Origin: Chloroflexota bacterium
Lineage (GTDB): Bacteria > Chloroflexota > Dehalococcoidia > Lucifugimonadales > JADFKI01
Assembly: GCA_009838595.1 (NCBI GenBank)
Contig: VXRI01000334.1
Coordinates: forward strand, 1 to 6,112
Reading direction: 5' to 3'
DNA: 6,112 bases
Below are positions 5,903 through 6,112 of this stretch, piece after piece. Numbering within the stretch: position 1 is the stretch's first letter; each line of letters begins with the position of its first letter. The notes under the pieces are model-generated. The model saw only the letters and a program-made list of their open reading frames with translations. It ran no database searches and was not told where the DNA came from. The position numbers were made by a program, and so were the translations under genes.

Positions 5903-5925
5903 AGTAAGCAGAGTAAGCAGAGTAA
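5903..5925 (+). repeat. 9-bp tandem repeat, about 2.6 copies
   Basis: AGTAAGCAG is repeated head to tail at 5903-5911 and 5912-5920, followed by a partial AGTAA at 5921-5925. A perfect -35 consensus TTGACA (5896-5901) overlaps its left edge on the + strand, but no good -10 box lies at 16-18 bases. Confidence 0.6.
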
Positions 5926-5928
5926 AAC

Positions 5929-5945
5929 GGCTAATGGGATTAGCC
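5929..5945. repeat. Small hairpin GGCTAA/TTAGCC
   Basis: GGCTAA (5929-5934) and TTAGCC (5940-5945) form a 6-bp stem with a TGGGA loop. On the - strand it is followed by GTTTTAC, a weak terminator-like tail for something coming from the right; on the + strand AAAAGG follows. Too short to call a terminator. Confidence 0.35.
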
Positions 5946-6112
5946 AAAAGGATGCGGGGGACACTCGCACCTACCCTGTGGATATTGAACTACCGGGAGG
6001 GGTGTCAAGGGAATTAGGCGTTCTGGCAAAGACCTTCAGTCTAGTATGTCAGAAAAGTGACCGACGGCTGATGTTGCCTATTGAGCTTTCAGGCAGGCCG
6101 CCTGAGTGAAAT
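5946..6112. other. Non-coding stretch at the right edge
   Basis: I see no supportable gene here. All six frames are closed or very short; the longest entering from the right edge is a 20-codon - strand tail ending at TGA 6051-6049. A small inverted repeat, TCAGGC (6089-6094) and GCCTGA (6100-6105), has a 6-bp stem with an AGGCC loop and no T-run. With 5743-5945 this makes about 370 bases without a gene, upstream of prpD. Confidence 0.4.

Noticed and set aside
5960..6006. GACAC...GTGTC as ends of a small mobile element
   Set aside because: Only 5 bp of pairing and no flanking direct repeat found.
6001..6010. TTGACA on the - strand within CCCTTGACACC as a promoter -35 box
   Set aside because: No acceptable -10 hexamer at 16-18 bases downstream.
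6049..6111. 20-codon - strand tail of a possible gene entering from the right edge
   Set aside because: Too short to recognise, with no domain signal. It could be a real C-terminus, but nothing supports it.
1..6112. tRNA, rRNA, CRISPR array or riboswitch
   Set aside because: No repeat-spacer pattern, cloverleaf-like arms or recognisable RNA motif was seen in the non-coding stretches; this was judged by eye only.

Overview
The window looks like bacterial chromosome of moderately high GC. My best guess is Chloroflexota, of the Dehalococcoidia/SAR202 kind. That rests on an exported lipoprotein with a long Pro/Thr-rich linker ahead of an LppX/LprAFG-like domain, and on the general look of the enzymes. 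It is inference: no rRNA or other marker gene is present.

Layout from left to right. (1) Bases 1-437 hold the 3' remnant of an IS4-type DDE transposase on the + strand, cut by the window edge and probably also by an in-frame stop. A 13-bp inverted repeat overlaps its stop codon. (2) Bases 525-1508 (+) encode a lipoprotein. (3) From 5742 down to 1548 on the - strand runs one tightly packed gene cluster, transcribed right to left: prpD (2-methylcitrate dehydratase), prpB (2-methylisocitrate lyase), a 72-residue DUF4258-like protein, a DUF2283 protein split between two frames, and prpC (methylcitrate/citrate synthase). (4) Bases 5743-6112 are non-coding. They carry a good sigma70-type promoter for the cluster and several small repeats.

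The three enzymes form the core of the 2-methylcitrate cycle. PrpC condenses propionyl-CoA with oxaloacetate, PrpD dehydrates 2-methylcitrate, and PrpB cleaves 2-methylisocitrate to pyruvate and succinate. Together they detoxify and use propionyl-CoA from odd-chain or branched substrates. No prpE, acnD/prpF or prpR-type regulator is visible here.

The most unusual point is the pair of small genes between prpB and prpC. DUF4258-like and DUF2283 proteins resemble a toxin-antitoxin-type pair, yet here they sit inside a metabolic operon. Three junctions in the cluster are 4-base ATGA overlaps: prpD/prpB, DUF4258/DUF2283 and DUF2283/prpC. The DUF2283 reading frame is interrupted by a one-base phase change, so the pair may be decaying, recoded, or affected by a sequence error.
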